Counted from the stretch's first letter, positions 32,073 to 40,495 are shown. The stretch is DNA of 64,000 bases from Anaerolineae bacterium (GCA_026645815.1 JAPKMR010000005.1:1-64000); one strand, 5' to 3'. The notes: generated by a model from the sequence alone, not told the origin. Numbers and translations are program-made.

Positions 32073-32207
32073 AACCCAATAATTCGCACTATCCCCGCAG
32101 GCTGCAGGCTTGCTTTTCCTGGCAGTTGGGATAAAAATAGACTTTGAAGACTGTTTTCGGCTGAGAGGGAATGGCCATTCCCATAAGCTCATACTGGGAG
32201 GACGAAG

Positions 32208-33188
32208 ATGTTTGATTTCAAACTCAGTGCTGATCTTTCAAAAAGTGCTTCCGGCAGCGAACGCTATGATCTCATCATCGTGGGTGGCGGGCCTTCTGGA
32301 TTGACCGCCGCAATTTATGCGGCTCGTGACGGTATCAAGACTTTGGTGATTGAAAAATCTGCCGCCGGCGGTTTGGCAGCGACGACAGAGCACATTGAAA
32401 ACTATCCTGGTTTCCCCGACGGAATCGCGGGTTCTGATTTGATGGACTTGTTTCAGAAGCAGGCAGTCCGCTTCGGTGCGGAGATTCTCGAGTTTGAGGA
32501 AGTAACCCGCATTGAACCGGTGCGCAAGGGTTTGCTCCGCGTACACACTGCCTCCGATGAGGTTTTCGAGGCGAAGTTGGTTATGCTGGCTACCGGCAGC
32601 AAGCCCAAAAAACTTAACATTCCCGGTGAGGATGACTTCTACGGGCGCGGACTCTCCTATTGCGCCACCTGCGATGGTCCCCTTTTCCGGGGTAAAGATG
32701 TTGTCGTCATCGGCGCCGGCAATTCGGGATTGCAGGAAGGTCTCAATCTGCTCGGCTACGCCAGTGGCGTTACCTTCGTCGAGTTCCTGCCCTATTCGAT
32801 TGCCGAGAAGATTCTCCAAGAGCGGACGATGAATCACCCCAAGAGTACCTTCTACTTCAACCATCAGGTGTTGGAGGTCAAGGGAGATAAGATGGTGACT
32901 GCGGTCGTGATGAAGAATCGCGCTACCGGCGAAGTGATTGAGCTTCCCACCGAGGGGGTCTTCATCTATGTCGGCTATAGCCCGGATACAAAGTTCCTTG
33001 GCGATTTAGTAGAGATGAATCAGTGGGGATATATCAAGACCGATACCCACATGTGGACCGGTATTGAGGGCTTAATGGCAATTGGTGATGTTCGAGCAGA
33101 TAACGTGGCACAGGTGACGGTTGCTGTAAGTGATGGTACCAAGGCAGCGCTTGCTGCGCGTGAATATCTTGCAAAACTGGAGGAGTGA
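32208..33188 (+). CDS. trxB: Thioredoxin reductase-like flavoprotein
   Basis: The 326-residue protein has the FAD motif GGGPSGLTAAIYAA, the redox-active CATCDGP, the second dinucleotide motif VIGAGNSGLQEGL and the C-terminal GIEGLMAIGDVRADNVAQV. It should reduce the adjacent PDO or thioredoxin-like proteins. The HRRxxxR motif that binds the NADPH 2'-phosphate in classical TrxB is missing: the region reads VEFLPYSIAEKILQER, so NADH or another donor is possible. ATG 32208 follows GGGAGG by 7 nt. The DUF2892 gene follows within 2 bp. Confidence 0.9.
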   Translation: MFDFKLSADLSKSASGSERYDLIIVGGGPSGLTAAIYAARDGIKTLVIEKSAAGGLAATTEHIENYPGFPDGIAGSDLMDLFQKQAVRFGAEILEFEEVTRIEPVRKGLLRVHTASDEVFEAKLVMLATGSKPKKLNIPGEDDFYGRGLSYCATCDGPLFRGKDVVVIGAGNSGLQEGLNLLGYASGVTFVEFLPYSIAEKILQERTMNHPKSTFYFNHQVLEVKGDKMVTAVVMKNRATGEVIELPTEGVFIYVGYSPDTKFLGDLVEMNQWGYIKTDTHMWTGIEGLMAIGDVRADNVAQVTVAVSDGTKAALAAREYLAKLEE

Positions 33189-33190
33189 CC

Positions 33191-33580
33191 ATGTTGCGAC
33201 GGAACGTCGGTGATCTGGAGCGGCTTCTACGCGTGATTCTTGGCATCTATGCCATGCTATTAGGCTTTCTCTTCATCTCGGGGCTAGCCGGGAATTTACT
33301 CGGTTTTATAGGACTGTTAGTCTTTGTCACCGGAGCTGTAGGGTGGTGTGGTATTTACACCTTGATGGGGCGTGAGTTGCCCCAGGCTGCTGTGTCAGAG
33401 CCAGGTCAGGCTCCCGAAGAGACCGGTATCGAGGCAAGTTCACTGGATGAGGCGGAGATAGTCTCGAGTGTCTCGGTGGTGGATGAGGCGGATCTCGCAA
33501 GTGCGCAGCCCGCATTGTCCGATCCTTCCCTGGTCGAGCTTATCGAGCCGGAACCGGCTGACGAGTCTCAATCTGCATAG
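33191..33580 (+). CDS. DUF2892/YgaP-type membrane protein with acidic tail
   Basis: The 129-residue product begins MLRRNVGDLERLLRVILG, the typical DUF2892 opening, followed by two hydrophobic helices (AMLLGFLFISGLAG, LLGFIGLLVFVTGAVGWCGIY, with the usual WC near the end). An acidic, low-complexity tail of about 65 residues follows. ATG 33191 has AGGAG 5 nt upstream. DUF2892 proteins often accompany rhodanese or redox genes; here it is inside the thiol-redox cluster. Role unknown. Confidence 0.8.
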   Translation: MLRRNVGDLERLLRVILGIYAMLLGFLFISGLAGNLLGFIGLLVFVTGAVGWCGIYTLMGRELPQAAVSEPGQAPEETGIEASSLDEAEIVSSVSVVDEADLASAQPALSDPSLVELIEPEPADESQSA

Positions 33581-33627
33581 AATTGCTTTAGTGTATATCG
33601 TGTTCTGGTTATAACTAAGGAGGGTCT

Positions 33628-33957
33628 ATGTTAGTCAAATTCGCTTCCGAAGTGCCTCTTGAGCCGGCTCAGGAGGGGATTGGCATTCGTTGGCTCATCG
33701 CGGCGAAAGATGGCGCGCCGAACTTCGCCATGCGGGTGATTGAAGTTGAACCTGGAGTGACCTTCGCGCCACATGCGCACCCTTGGGAGCACGAGATTTA
33801 TGCGCTCGAAGGTGAGGGCTTGCTGCTTGGCCTCGATGGCGAACGGCCACTTGTGCCGGGACAGGCGATTTTTGTCCCCCCAGACGAGCTGCATGGTTAT
33901 CGCAATACGGGAGAAAAGACGCTGAAATTCATCTGCGTCATCCCTCATACCAAATAA
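33628..33957 (+). CDS. Single-domain cupin protein
   Basis: The 109-residue protein is one cupin barrel. Motif 1 is visible as FAPHAHPWEHEIYALEGEG (two His plus His/Glu for metal) and motif 2 as PGQAIFVPPDELHGYRNTG. A GGAGGGTCT site precedes ATG 33628. It lies in the redox cluster between the DUF2892 and OsmC genes. It could be a metal-bound dioxygenase-like or binding protein; the sequence does not tell which. Confidence 0.88.
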   Translation: MLVKFASEVPLEPAQEGIGIRWLIAAKDGAPNFAMRVIEVEPGVTFAPHAHPWEHEIYALEGEGLLLGLDGERPLVPGQAIFVPPDELHGYRNTGEKTLKFICVIPHTK

Positions 33958-33974
33958 AGTTGGAGGATAGAACT

Positions 33975-34436
33975 ATGGCAAAGGCAAAAGCAACGTGGAT
34001 TGGTCCGGGATATCGTCTCACCGGCGAGGCGAATAATGGACCGGCGATCATTATGGACGGCGTTAGACCACCGAATGGCACACATTCGGGTCCTTCGCCC
34101 ATGGAACTGGTGTTGATGGGCGTTGCTGGCTGCAGCGGCATGGATGTGATTTCGATTTTGAACAAGAAGCGCCAACCATTCACTGGCATGCAGGTCAACG
34201 TGACTGCCGAGCAGGCGGATACACATCCGATGATTTACACCCATATTCACCTGGAATATGTGCTCTATGGGCAAGGCGTGAGCGGGGAAGCCGTGGAGCG
34301 CGCTATTGAGCTCTCTGAGGAGAAGTATTGTTCTGTGATGGCGATGTTGCGCCCGACCGTCAAGATTACGCATAGCTATCGTGTGGTCGAGGATCAACCT
34401 CTGCCCAATATGCCTGGTGGTAACGCGGGCGAATAA
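33975..34436 (+). CDS. OsmC/Ohr-family peroxiredoxin
   Basis: The 153-residue protein is an OsmC-family thiol peroxidase: GVAGCSGMDVISIL carries the peroxidatic cysteine and EEKYCSVMAMLRP the resolving one, with LVLMGVAGC and HSYRV typical of the family. It should reduce organic hydroperoxides using thiols or lipoyl/thioredoxin partners from this cluster. ATG 33975 follows TGGAGG. A terminator hairpin follows. Confidence 0.92.
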   Translation: MAKAKATWIGPGYRLTGEANNGPAIIMDGVRPPNGTHSGPSPMELVLMGVAGCSGMDVISILNKKRQPFTGMQVNVTAEQADTHPMIYTHIHLEYVLYGQGVSGEAVERAIELSEEKYCSVMAMLRPTVKITHSYRVVEDQPLPNMPGGNAGE

Positions 34437-34457
34437 ACATGCCGTGTGGCTGAATCT

Positions 34458-34487
34458 GCCCGTCGAAGACCCCTTCGGCGGGCATTT
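34458..34487 (+). terminator. Intrinsic terminator after OsmC gene
   Basis: GCCCG-CGAAG pairs with CTTCG-CGGGC (one T/G internal mismatch) around ACCC and is followed by ATTTTG. Confidence 0.75.
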
Positions 34488-34516
34488 TGTAACGTGTTCC
34501 TTTTTTGGGGGGGATA

Positions 34517-35062
34517 GTGCGCCGTTTTCTGGTACTGTGCCTGCTTGGGCTTTTGGGGCTTGCTGGTTGTCGTGCTGCGCAGCAGGAATCTGTTGCTGAT
34601 ATCCAAGAGCCACTTTCTCCTCCCACTATTGAGCGCTCGTTGGCTGCTGACTTTCGGTTGGCGACCCTTGGCGGTGATACGGTTAGCCTGCAAGATTATC
34701 GCGGCAAAGTCGTGCTTCTCAATTTCTGGGCTACCTGGTGCCCTGCCTGTCGTTCGGAGATGGCGGCTATCGAACAGTATTATCAGGCGCATCAGGCAGA
34801 GGACCTGGTGGTTCTGGGTGTTAACTACCAGGAGGACTCAGACCTTGTGGCCCCTTTTGTGGCGGAGGCGGAGCTCTCTTTTCCGGTGTTGTTGGATACA
34901 ACGGGCAAAACTGCCAGCGCCTACGGTGTTGTGGGGTTGCCGTCTTCGTACTTCATCAGCTGTCGTGGAGAGCTCTTGGGCTTTTGGCCCGGCGCTGTTT
35001 CGGAGAGCCTGTTGGAGCAGCATTTGACACCCTATCTGGGTGAGTGTTCGGCAGAAGAATAA
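34517..35062 (+). CDS. TlpA/ResA-like thioredoxin lipoprotein
   Basis: From the GTG at 34517 the 181-residue protein has a lipoprotein signal (FLVLCLLGLLGLAGC, lipobox LAGC) and an extracytoplasmic redoxin domain with FWATWCPACRSEM and the cis-Pro segment VVGLPSSYFI. Such membrane-attached thioredoxins reduce exported proteins, often in cytochrome c maturation. A run of seven G precedes the start. It pairs with the next gene, a TM-anchored thioredoxin. Confidence 0.9.
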   Translation: MRRFLVLCLLGLLGLAGCRAAQQESVADIQEPLSPPTIERSLAADFRLATLGGDTVSLQDYRGKVVLLNFWATWCPACRSEMAAIEQYYQAHQAEDLVVLGVNYQEDSDLVAPFVAEAELSFPVLLDTTGKTASAYGVVGLPSSYFISCRGELLGFWPGAVSESLLEQHLTPYLGECSAEE

Positions 35063-35092
35063 TACGTTGGAAAGCTGATTGTGGAGCATACT

Positions 35093-35542
35093 ATGAACGA
35101 TGAGAATATTCAAAAACCCAGCGCATGGCGCGTTTTTTGGAAAGAGAATTGGCTTGTCATCCTGGTGGTCTTGGGGTTGGCCATTGCATACTTGATTTTG
35201 CACACTCCGCGCCAGACTTTTGCTTCAACAGAGGCATTGCAGGCGCAGCTGCAAACCGGACGACCGGTGCTGGTGGAGTTCTACTCCAATTCGTGCAGCA
35301 TCTGCCTGATTTCTAAACCCAAAGTGGATCGTCTGGAAGCAGAGCTTCAAGACTACGCCACCGTCTTACGTCTGGATGTTAAGGACCCTGTTGTGCAGCC
35401 TTTGGCATCTGCCTGGCGGGTCTACGGCGTACCCACCTTTTTTGTTGTCGCCGGCGACGGGACGCCGACCTATGGGCGAGCGGGCGCACCCAATATCGAG
35501 GAGTTGCAAGCCGCAGTGATGGCTTTGGTTGATGCCGAGTGA
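35093..35542 (+). CDS. Membrane-anchored thioredoxin-like protein
   Basis: The 149-residue protein has a short cytoplasmic N-terminus, one TM helix (about residues 21-38, WLVILVVLGLAIAYLIL) and an external thioredoxin fold with VEFYSNSCSICLISKP (CSIC) and VYGVPTFFVV (cis-Pro). ATG 35093 follows GGAG by 8 nt. Together with the TlpA-like lipoprotein it gives the extracytoplasmic arm of the thiol-redox cluster; no CcdA/DsbD electron conduit is visible. Confidence 0.88.
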   Translation: MNDENIQKPSAWRVFWKENWLVILVVLGLAIAYLILHTPRQTFASTEALQAQLQTGRPVLVEFYSNSCSICLISKPKVDRLEAELQDYATVLRLDVKDPVVQPLASAWRVYGVPTFFVVAGDGTPTYGRAGAPNIEELQAAVMALVDAE

Positions 35543-35614
35543 GGATTCCAGGGATACGTTTCAGCTCCGAGGAAAAAGTAAGGCGACTATCCTGGTAATC
35601 CTGCCCTTTAGTTA

Positions 35615-35651
35615 ATTTATCGCGGCGGGGATTTGCCCCGCCGCGATAAAT
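35615..35651. repeat. Palindromic element, perfect 16-bp arms (H8)
   Basis: ATTTATCGCGGCGGGG and its exact complement flank ATTTG, between convergent genes. It may also act as a bidirectional terminator. Confidence 0.9.
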
Positions 35652-35700
35652 GAAACTCATTCCTAAACGCCCCCGATGCTTGTGGTCTACTGAATTGGGT

Positions 35701-36009
35701 CTAGAACTGGAAACCACCTCGGAGTGGCACAACGCGATAGCGGTAATCCTTGATGAATGCGGCAAGCTTACGCCGCAGCTTTGCCCAGGTATCCGAATTT
35801 AGAAACGTGCGTAAGGTATCCAAATCATCGGCGATGAAACCCATGGTGACTTCAGGCCAATTCCCGTAAATGGTATACCACGCCTCGGAGGGCTGCAGAT
35901 GCGCCTTGATCATGGATTCGGGGAATTCCTGGGTAATGAACTGCAGATACGATTCCTCCCGACCTGAGCGGATATTCCAACTTATCAGCAACTTGACGGG
36001 TTTGTTCAT
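35701..36009 (-). CDS. Conserved-looking protein of unknown function (dimeric alpha/beta-barrel-like)
   Basis: The 102-residue protein starts MNKPVKLLISWNIRSGREESYLQF and continues with a beta-alpha-beta pattern (WYTIYGNWPEVTMGFIADDLDTLRTFL). The length and order of elements resemble dimeric alpha/beta-barrel (NIPSNAP/EthD-like) proteins, but no motif confirms it. It follows the TPR lipoprotein gene by 21 bp in the same direction. Confidence 0.65.
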   Translation of the reverse strand: MNKPVKLLISWNIRSGREESYLQFITQEFPESMIKAHLQPSEAWYTIYGNWPEVTMGFIADDLDTLRTFLNSDTWAKLRRKLAAFIKDYRYRVVPLRGGFQF

Positions 36010-36030
36010 ACAGATTCCCCCTTCCAGAAG

Positions 36031-36813
36031 TTATTCCGGCAACAGCTCCAGCAATTCCTGGGCTTGCTGTGCCCAGACCTCCGGGGGGTTGGCTGCCAGG
36101 CAGCGCTCCAGCATCTCTCTCGCGCCATCGAAGTTGTTCGTCAGAGCATAAAGGCGCCCTAGTGCGAACAACGCTTCCGGCATCTCTGGTGCTGTGGCAA
36201 CTGCCTCCTCGAGAACTTCTATGGCTTGCGCCAGGTTCCCCTCTAACAGATGGACATTCCCCAGACCGACCAATACCTCTGCCTTACCCGGAGCCAGCTC
36301 CCAGGCGCGTTCGAATTCCTCGCGTGCCAATTCCAGTTTCTCTTGCACCGGAGCCGAGTTTTCATCTGCCGGGAGCGATTGTAGCAAGTACGCGGCTCCA
36401 AGCTGATAGTGGGTATCGGGATCGTCTGCTTCTATTTCCAGCGCTATCTTGAATTCGTTGACCGCGGTGTCAAGGTCTTCCATCTGGATGGCGAGCGCTC
36501 CCAGGTTGTGATGGACTGCGGCGCCGCGCTCCGGGTCCAGCTCCAGGGTATGCTTGAAGGTTTCCCGTGCCTTTTCATACGCACCAGTTTTGAAATAGGC
36601 CACTCCTAAAAGAAAATGCGCCTCGGCATTCTCCGGCTCTTGTTTCACTGCCGCTTCCAGGGCTTTGAGCGCTGCATTGACCTCTCCGGCATCCATCTGT
36701 GCCTGAAGCGCCTCAAGGTCCACCGGCGCTGCGCCTTCCTGTGTGCTACAGCCCGCCAGCAGATTGAGCACCATCAAGATTGCCAATCCCCTCAGCAAAA
36801 ACCGTTTGAACAT
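36031..36813 (-). CDS. TPR-repeat lipoprotein
   Basis: The 260-residue protein has a lipoprotein signal (LAILMVLNLLAGCSTQEG, lipobox LAGC) and about six tetratricopeptide repeats, for example AEAHFLLGVAYFKTGAYEKA, AAVHHNLGALAIQ and VLVGLGNVHLLEGN. It would be an extracytoplasmic protein-protein interaction scaffold. It lies 20 bp after the MBL gene and before the 102-residue ORF. Confidence 0.9.
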   Translation of the reverse strand: MFKRFLLRGLAILMVLNLLAGCSTQEGAAPVDLEALQAQMDAGEVNAALKALEAAVKQEPENAEAHFLLGVAYFKTGAYEKARETFKHTLELDPERGAAVHHNLGALAIQMEDLDTAVNEFKIALEIEADDPDTHYQLGAAYLLQSLPADENSAPVQEKLELAREEFERAWELAPGKAEVLVGLGNVHLLEGNLAQAIEVLEEAVATAPEMPEALFALGRLYALTNNFDGAREMLERCLAANPPEVWAQQAQELLELLPE

Positions 36814-36833
36814 CGCTCGTGCTCCTGATTTGA

Positions 36834-37496
36834 TTATGCCCCGTTACCCTTTTGCGGCTCCAGCAAAACAATCTGTGTTTCTTCCGGCATGGCAGTCGTG
36901 GTTAGCTTGAGGCTAGCCTGGGTATCAGGATTGGTTACCCCCATCTCTTTGAGAAAACGGTCCACTGGCTGGCGTTCAAGCGCCAGACCGGGGGTCTTAT
37001 AGTTCATTGGAATAACAATATTGGGTTCAATGAGGCTCACAACTTCTGATGCCATAGACGGCGTTAACCCTTCGGGAATTCCCACGGGAACTAACAACAC
37101 ATGGACGGTCCCCAATCCCTCGATGCGCGATTGGCTGGGCACATGTCCCAATTCGCCCAGGTGACAGATGGTGAGTGCTCCCAAATCAAAGGTGTAAATG
37201 ATATTTTGACCGTGTTCTGCGCCTTTCTGGCGGTCGCGGAACGAAGGGATTGCCGTGATGAAGGCGCCTCCAATTTCGTACTCGCCAGGACTCGCCAGTG
37301 TGCGCGTCGGACCGCGAAAGCGCGCCCAAGAGACTTCACGTGGATCCTCCACGGGTTGGCTCAGGGTCACGATTTCTGCCCGGGCGCGCGGCAAGGCGTA
37401 GCCGCTGGTTTCTTCATCGAAGGGGTCGGTGATAATAGCGGGATAGCCCCGCTCGATAATGCGAAAACAACCGAGTCCGTACCACGAGATTTCCAT
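36834..37496 (-). CDS. UlaG-like MBL-fold protein with degenerate metal motif
   Basis: The 220-residue protein belongs to the Lactamase_B_3/UlaG-like group: MEISWYGLGCFRI at the start, GEYEIGGAFITAIP, IYTFDLGALTICHLGELGH and VHVLLVPVG...PNIVIPMNYKTPG. The first metal motif (normally THxHxDH) reads LSQPVEDP, and MHY near the end reads MNY. Only the HLGELGH histidines persist, so hydrolase activity is doubtful. ATG 37496 follows AAGGAG by 6 nt. Confidence 0.85.
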   Translation of the reverse strand: MEISWYGLGCFRIIERGYPAIITDPFDEETSGYALPRARAEIVTLSQPVEDPREVSWARFRGPTRTLASPGEYEIGGAFITAIPSFRDRQKGAEHGQNIIYTFDLGALTICHLGELGHVPSQSRIEGLGTVHVLLVPVGIPEGLTPSMASEVVSLIEPNIVIPMNYKTPGLALERQPVDRFLKEMGVTNPDTQASLKLTTTAMPEETQIVLLEPQKGNGA

Positions 37497-37666
37497 CCAT
37501 TGCTCCTTCAAAAGCAGAACTCAGTGAGCGGCGCGATAATTCCGGCTTTCGGCGCCCTTGGTTCGGCGCTCACTTTGTGATTTTGCAGAACGTGCTGTGC
37601 AATACTTGTGTCCTCAGATTATACTCAAAGGCGCAGAAATGGGAAATTTGTTAGCGTCTGTACCGA

Positions 37667-38920
37667 TCAGCAATCCTGGGCGTCTAGTTTACGTTGCAAC
37701 CGGGCTTCGCGGTGACGTAACTCCCCAAGGATTTCTTCGCGCGCGATGCCACGGGGCAGCGTAGCAGCGCGCTCGAGCGCGCGTTTGGTCTCGCGCAATG
37801 CCGCAGCTGGATCGTGCGTCAGCCATTCGAAAACCTTGGCGCGCTCAACCAGCGGCTCAATAGCACGGGGAAGGCGATTTGCCCAGCATTCCCAAATCTC
37901 CAGCGCGGCTTCCCATTCGCCGTCTTGTTTTCGGCGATGTGCCAGCGTTTGCCATAGACGTGCTGCCACATCCATCGGGAGCGTGTCCTCTTCGAGCGCC
38001 CGTTGCCAGGCAACCTCGGCTTCCCGAATCTGACCGGCGCGTTCGTAGAGCCGTCCCACGCCTACCCATTCTCCCGCTGCCAGGGCTGATGTCTCAGGCG
38101 CTTGCACGCGCTGCGTGCAGTATACGAGCAGCGTCACCATGCTAAGGACATCCACTTCGTTGTGGTAAAAGATGCGTCGAATCTCATCCGTGCGCCCGGT
38201 AAGAAGATATTCGCGATAGGCGCTGGGAATCAACCACGAGGGCAGGTCAGCCTCGTTGCGGGTGATGCCGAGGAGTGCCGTTTCCAACATTCCCAATCGT
38301 CGTGAGGGAAGGTGTTCGCGCCAGAGCAACCGCGCTACCGTGAGTAGGTCCAGATGGGGTAGGGTGCTCCAAACAGGCGCCATGCGCTGCAGGATAAAGC
38401 GATTTTCCAGAAGTGGCAGGTCAAAGCCTGCGCCATTGAAGGTCACTAAGCCGGTGCAGCTCTGTAACAGCTCGGCAAGATAATGGAGGGCTGCCGGTTC
38501 CTCATCGGGGTCGCGTAGGAAGATCAGGTGGAGGGTGATTCCATCGCCCTCCCAGACGCCGACGCCAGTGAGAAACACCAGTGTCCCCGCGCCGCCTGCC
38601 AATCCGGTAGTTTCGGTGTCGAGAAATGCGATTCGTGTGCCCAGATTCCCGCCGCCAAGCAAATCGAGCGCTTGTTGGGAGAGCTGTGCCAGCTCTCCCA
38701 ACCGGTAATTGCCATGATCGGTTCCCGCCGGGTAATGACGTCGCCATACCCAGGCGTTGCCGCGAGGCGTGTTGACTGACTCCCCTGGAAGGGGCGCGTT
38801 CGAAGGCGTCGCGGGTGCTACCGGCATTTCAACAGGCTGTTGCACGGTGGTAGCTTTGAGGTTCTGCACACCCTTGACCACACCCAGACGGCGGAGTTTG
38901 CGTTGTAAACTGGCATCCAT
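37667..38920 (-). CDS. YprB-type RNase H-like exonuclease with TPR tail
   Basis: The 417-residue protein has a DEDD-type nuclease fold: motif I FLDTETTGLAGG near residue 98, motif II TFNGAGFDLPLLENRF, and motif III YHNEVDVLSM. That is the YprB RNase H-like group. The C-terminal 130 residues form TPR-like helices (VGRLYERAGQIREAEVAW, DGEWEAALEIWECWANR). It probably degrades DNA or RNA; the substrate is not known for the family. It reads away from the tRNA gene. Confidence 0.88.
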   Translation of the reverse strand: MDASLQRKLRRLGVVKGVQNLKATTVQQPVEMPVAPATPSNAPLPGESVNTPRGNAWVWRRHYPAGTDHGNYRLGELAQLSQQALDLLGGGNLGTRIAFLDTETTGLAGGAGTLVFLTGVGVWEGDGITLHLIFLRDPDEEPAALHYLAELLQSCTGLVTFNGAGFDLPLLENRFILQRMAPVWSTLPHLDLLTVARLLWREHLPSRRLGMLETALLGITRNEADLPSWLIPSAYREYLLTGRTDEIRRIFYHNEVDVLSMVTLLVYCTQRVQAPETSALAAGEWVGVGRLYERAGQIREAEVAWQRALEEDTLPMDVAARLWQTLAHRRKQDGEWEAALEIWECWANRLPRAIEPLVERAKVFEWLTHDPAAALRETKRALERAATLPRGIAREEILGELRHREARLQRKLDAQDC

Positions 38921-39014
38921 GCCTGTATCATACCACAGCTTGTCAGTGACTGCGCCGGATTTCCTCTACCAGGCGCATAAATCTCGGACCAAAGTTCATT
39001 ATAAAGTGGTAACC

Positions 39015-39042
39015 TTGTCAAATCGTCTGTCTGTGCTATAAT
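39015..39042 (+). promoter_or_regulatory. Promoter of tRNA-Gly
   Basis: TTGTCA, a 16-bp spacer and TATAAT end 20 bp before the tRNA, a typical strong tRNA promoter. Confidence 0.75.
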
Positions 39043-39062
39043 TCTTAACACTAAAGTGAATT

Positions 39063-39134
39063 GCGGGTATAGTTCAGTGGTAGAACGCTTGCTTCCCAAG
39101 CAAGATGTCAAGGGTTCGAATCCCTTTACCCGCT
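39063..39134 (+). tRNA. tRNA-Gly (anticodon CCC)
   Basis: A complete 72-nt cloverleaf is readable: acceptor GCGGGTA/TACCCGC, D-arm with AGTTCAGTGGTAGA, anticodon stem CTTGC/GCAAG with loop TTCCCAA (anticodon CCC), T-arm AAGGG-TTCGAAT-CCCTT and discriminator T. The 3' CCA is not encoded. Confidence 0.97.
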
Positions 39135-39137
39135 TAA

Positions 39138-39168
39138 CCGTCCGGCAAACTCTTGCCGGACGGTTTTT
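39138..39168 (+). terminator. Rho-independent terminator of tRNA-Gly
   Basis: CCGTCCGGCAA-ACTC-TTGCCGGACGG is a perfect 11-bp stem followed by TTTTT, 3 bp after the tRNA. Confidence 0.92.
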
Positions 39169-39277
39169 CGTTGTCTGCAAACCCTCCAGGGTTGACTTCT
39201 GCAAGGTCCGGTTGTCCAGCACTGTAGTGAGCAATCCCAGGTAGGTGCTGGAATTCCCCATCTACCCAACGAAAAAG

Positions 39278-39324
39278 TTGACATCGCTCAAAAAGCCTAT
39301 ATAATGAAATTGGGAGCGCTCCCG
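39278..39324 (+). promoter_or_regulatory. Promoter and CebR-like operator of the cellobiose locus
   Basis: TTGACA (39278-39283), 16 bp and TATAAT (39300-39305) are followed at 39311-39324 by TGGGAGCGCTCCCG, a LacI-family palindrome placed on the expected start site. Its core is the same as the TGGGAGCGCTCCCA box of the Streptomyces cellobiose repressor CebR. The leader to the regulator start is about 170 nt and shows no gene. Confidence 0.82.
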
Positions 39325-39484
39325 ATACGATGAGCACCCAATTTCACTGATTTTAGCTGCCGGTGGTTTTTTGTGGCTAGATAAGCATGGGGAAACTTGT
39401 TATAGACCGGCACCCCCGCGCCTGCATGAATGGTGTTGGCCTTACTGTGGATTCACTAGTCTTTGATTCTCAGAGGAGCTAAAT

Positions 39485-40495
39485 ATGGTCACACTCGAAG
39501 AAATTGCCCGCCTGAGCGGTGCTTCACGCTCCACCGTTTCCCGAGTTGTCAACAATGATCCGCATGTCAGTGACAAAACCCGTATGCGGGTACTGGAAGT
39601 AGTACGTAAACTCAATTATCAGCCCAACGCGATTGCGCGCAGCCTGGCTGCTGGGCGGACGCATGTCCTGGGCGTGATCATTCCTAAACGGGTGACGGAA
39701 CTTTTTTCCGATCCCTATTTTCCCATTTTGCTGCAAGGAGTTTCAACGGCCTGCAATAGTTTCGATTATGCGGTGACATTGTGGTTGGCAGACCCGGAAG
39801 ATGAACTGCGCTTTATGGGCAAAGTGTTGCACAATGGCTTATTGGATGGCGTCATTGTTTCCTCAATGGTATTGACTGATCCTCTCATCACTGCCCTAAG
39901 CGCCTCAACCTTGCCCTTTGTTCTGGTGGGCCGGCATCCCAGTGCTCCGGCGGTAAACTATGTAGACGTGGATAATATCTCCAGCGCTCAAGCGGCGGTG
40001 GAGCATCTGTTCCAGTTGGGACGCCGGCGCATTGCGACCATCACGGGCATGTCGGATACTATTGCCGGTGTAGATCGCTTTCGGGGATACGAGATCGCTC
40101 TACGCGAACATGGCTTAGCCGTACTCCCGGAGCTCATCGTGGATGGCGGCTTTTCTGAGGCGGGAGGTGCCGCGGCGATGCGGCAGCTACTGCCCCTGCG
40201 TCCAGACGCTATCTTTGTTGCCAGTGACACCATGGCCGTGGGTGTCTTACGCGTGCTACGTGAGGCCGGGCTGCGTGTACCCCAAGATATCGCCCTTGTC
40301 GGCTTTGATGACACGCCAGCTGCAATGCACGCCGAACCTCCGTTGACTACGATGAAACAACCGATCATCGCTTTGGGTGAGATGGCGGTTGAGACCCTGT
40401 TGCACATCATCGAGCATCCTGACTCTGGACCCCGGCGTATTATTCTGCCGACACAGTTGGTCGTGCGGGAATCCTGCGGGGCGCACCTGATCTGA
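39485..40495 (+). CDS. LacI-family transcriptional regulator (probable cellobiose repressor)
   Basis: The 336-residue protein has the N-terminal LacI helix-turn-helix (TLEEIARLSGASRSTVSRVVNN) and hinge (NAIARSLAAGRTHVLGVI), then a periplasmic-binding-protein-like core with GRHPSAPAVNYVDVDN, AVEHLFQLGRRRIATITG and ALVGFDDTPAAMHAEPPLTTM. It most likely binds the operator at 39311-39324 and so represses itself and the two GH94 phosphorylase genes. Cellobiose or a phosphorylase-pathway sugar is the likely inducer. GAGGAGC precedes ATG 39485. Confidence 0.93.
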   Translation: MVTLEEIARLSGASRSTVSRVVNNDPHVSDKTRMRVLEVVRKLNYQPNAIARSLAAGRTHVLGVIIPKRVTELFSDPYFPILLQGVSTACNSFDYAVTLWLADPEDELRFMGKVLHNGLLDGVIVSSMVLTDPLITALSASTLPFVLVGRHPSAPAVNYVDVDNISSAQAAVEHLFQLGRRRIATITGMSDTIAGVDRFRGYEIALREHGLAVLPELIVDGGFSEAGGAAAMRQLLPLRPDAIFVASDTMAVGVLRVLREAGLRVPQDIALVGFDDTPAAMHAEPPLTTMKQPIIALGEMAVETLLHIIEHPDSGPRRIILPTQLVVRESCGAHLI

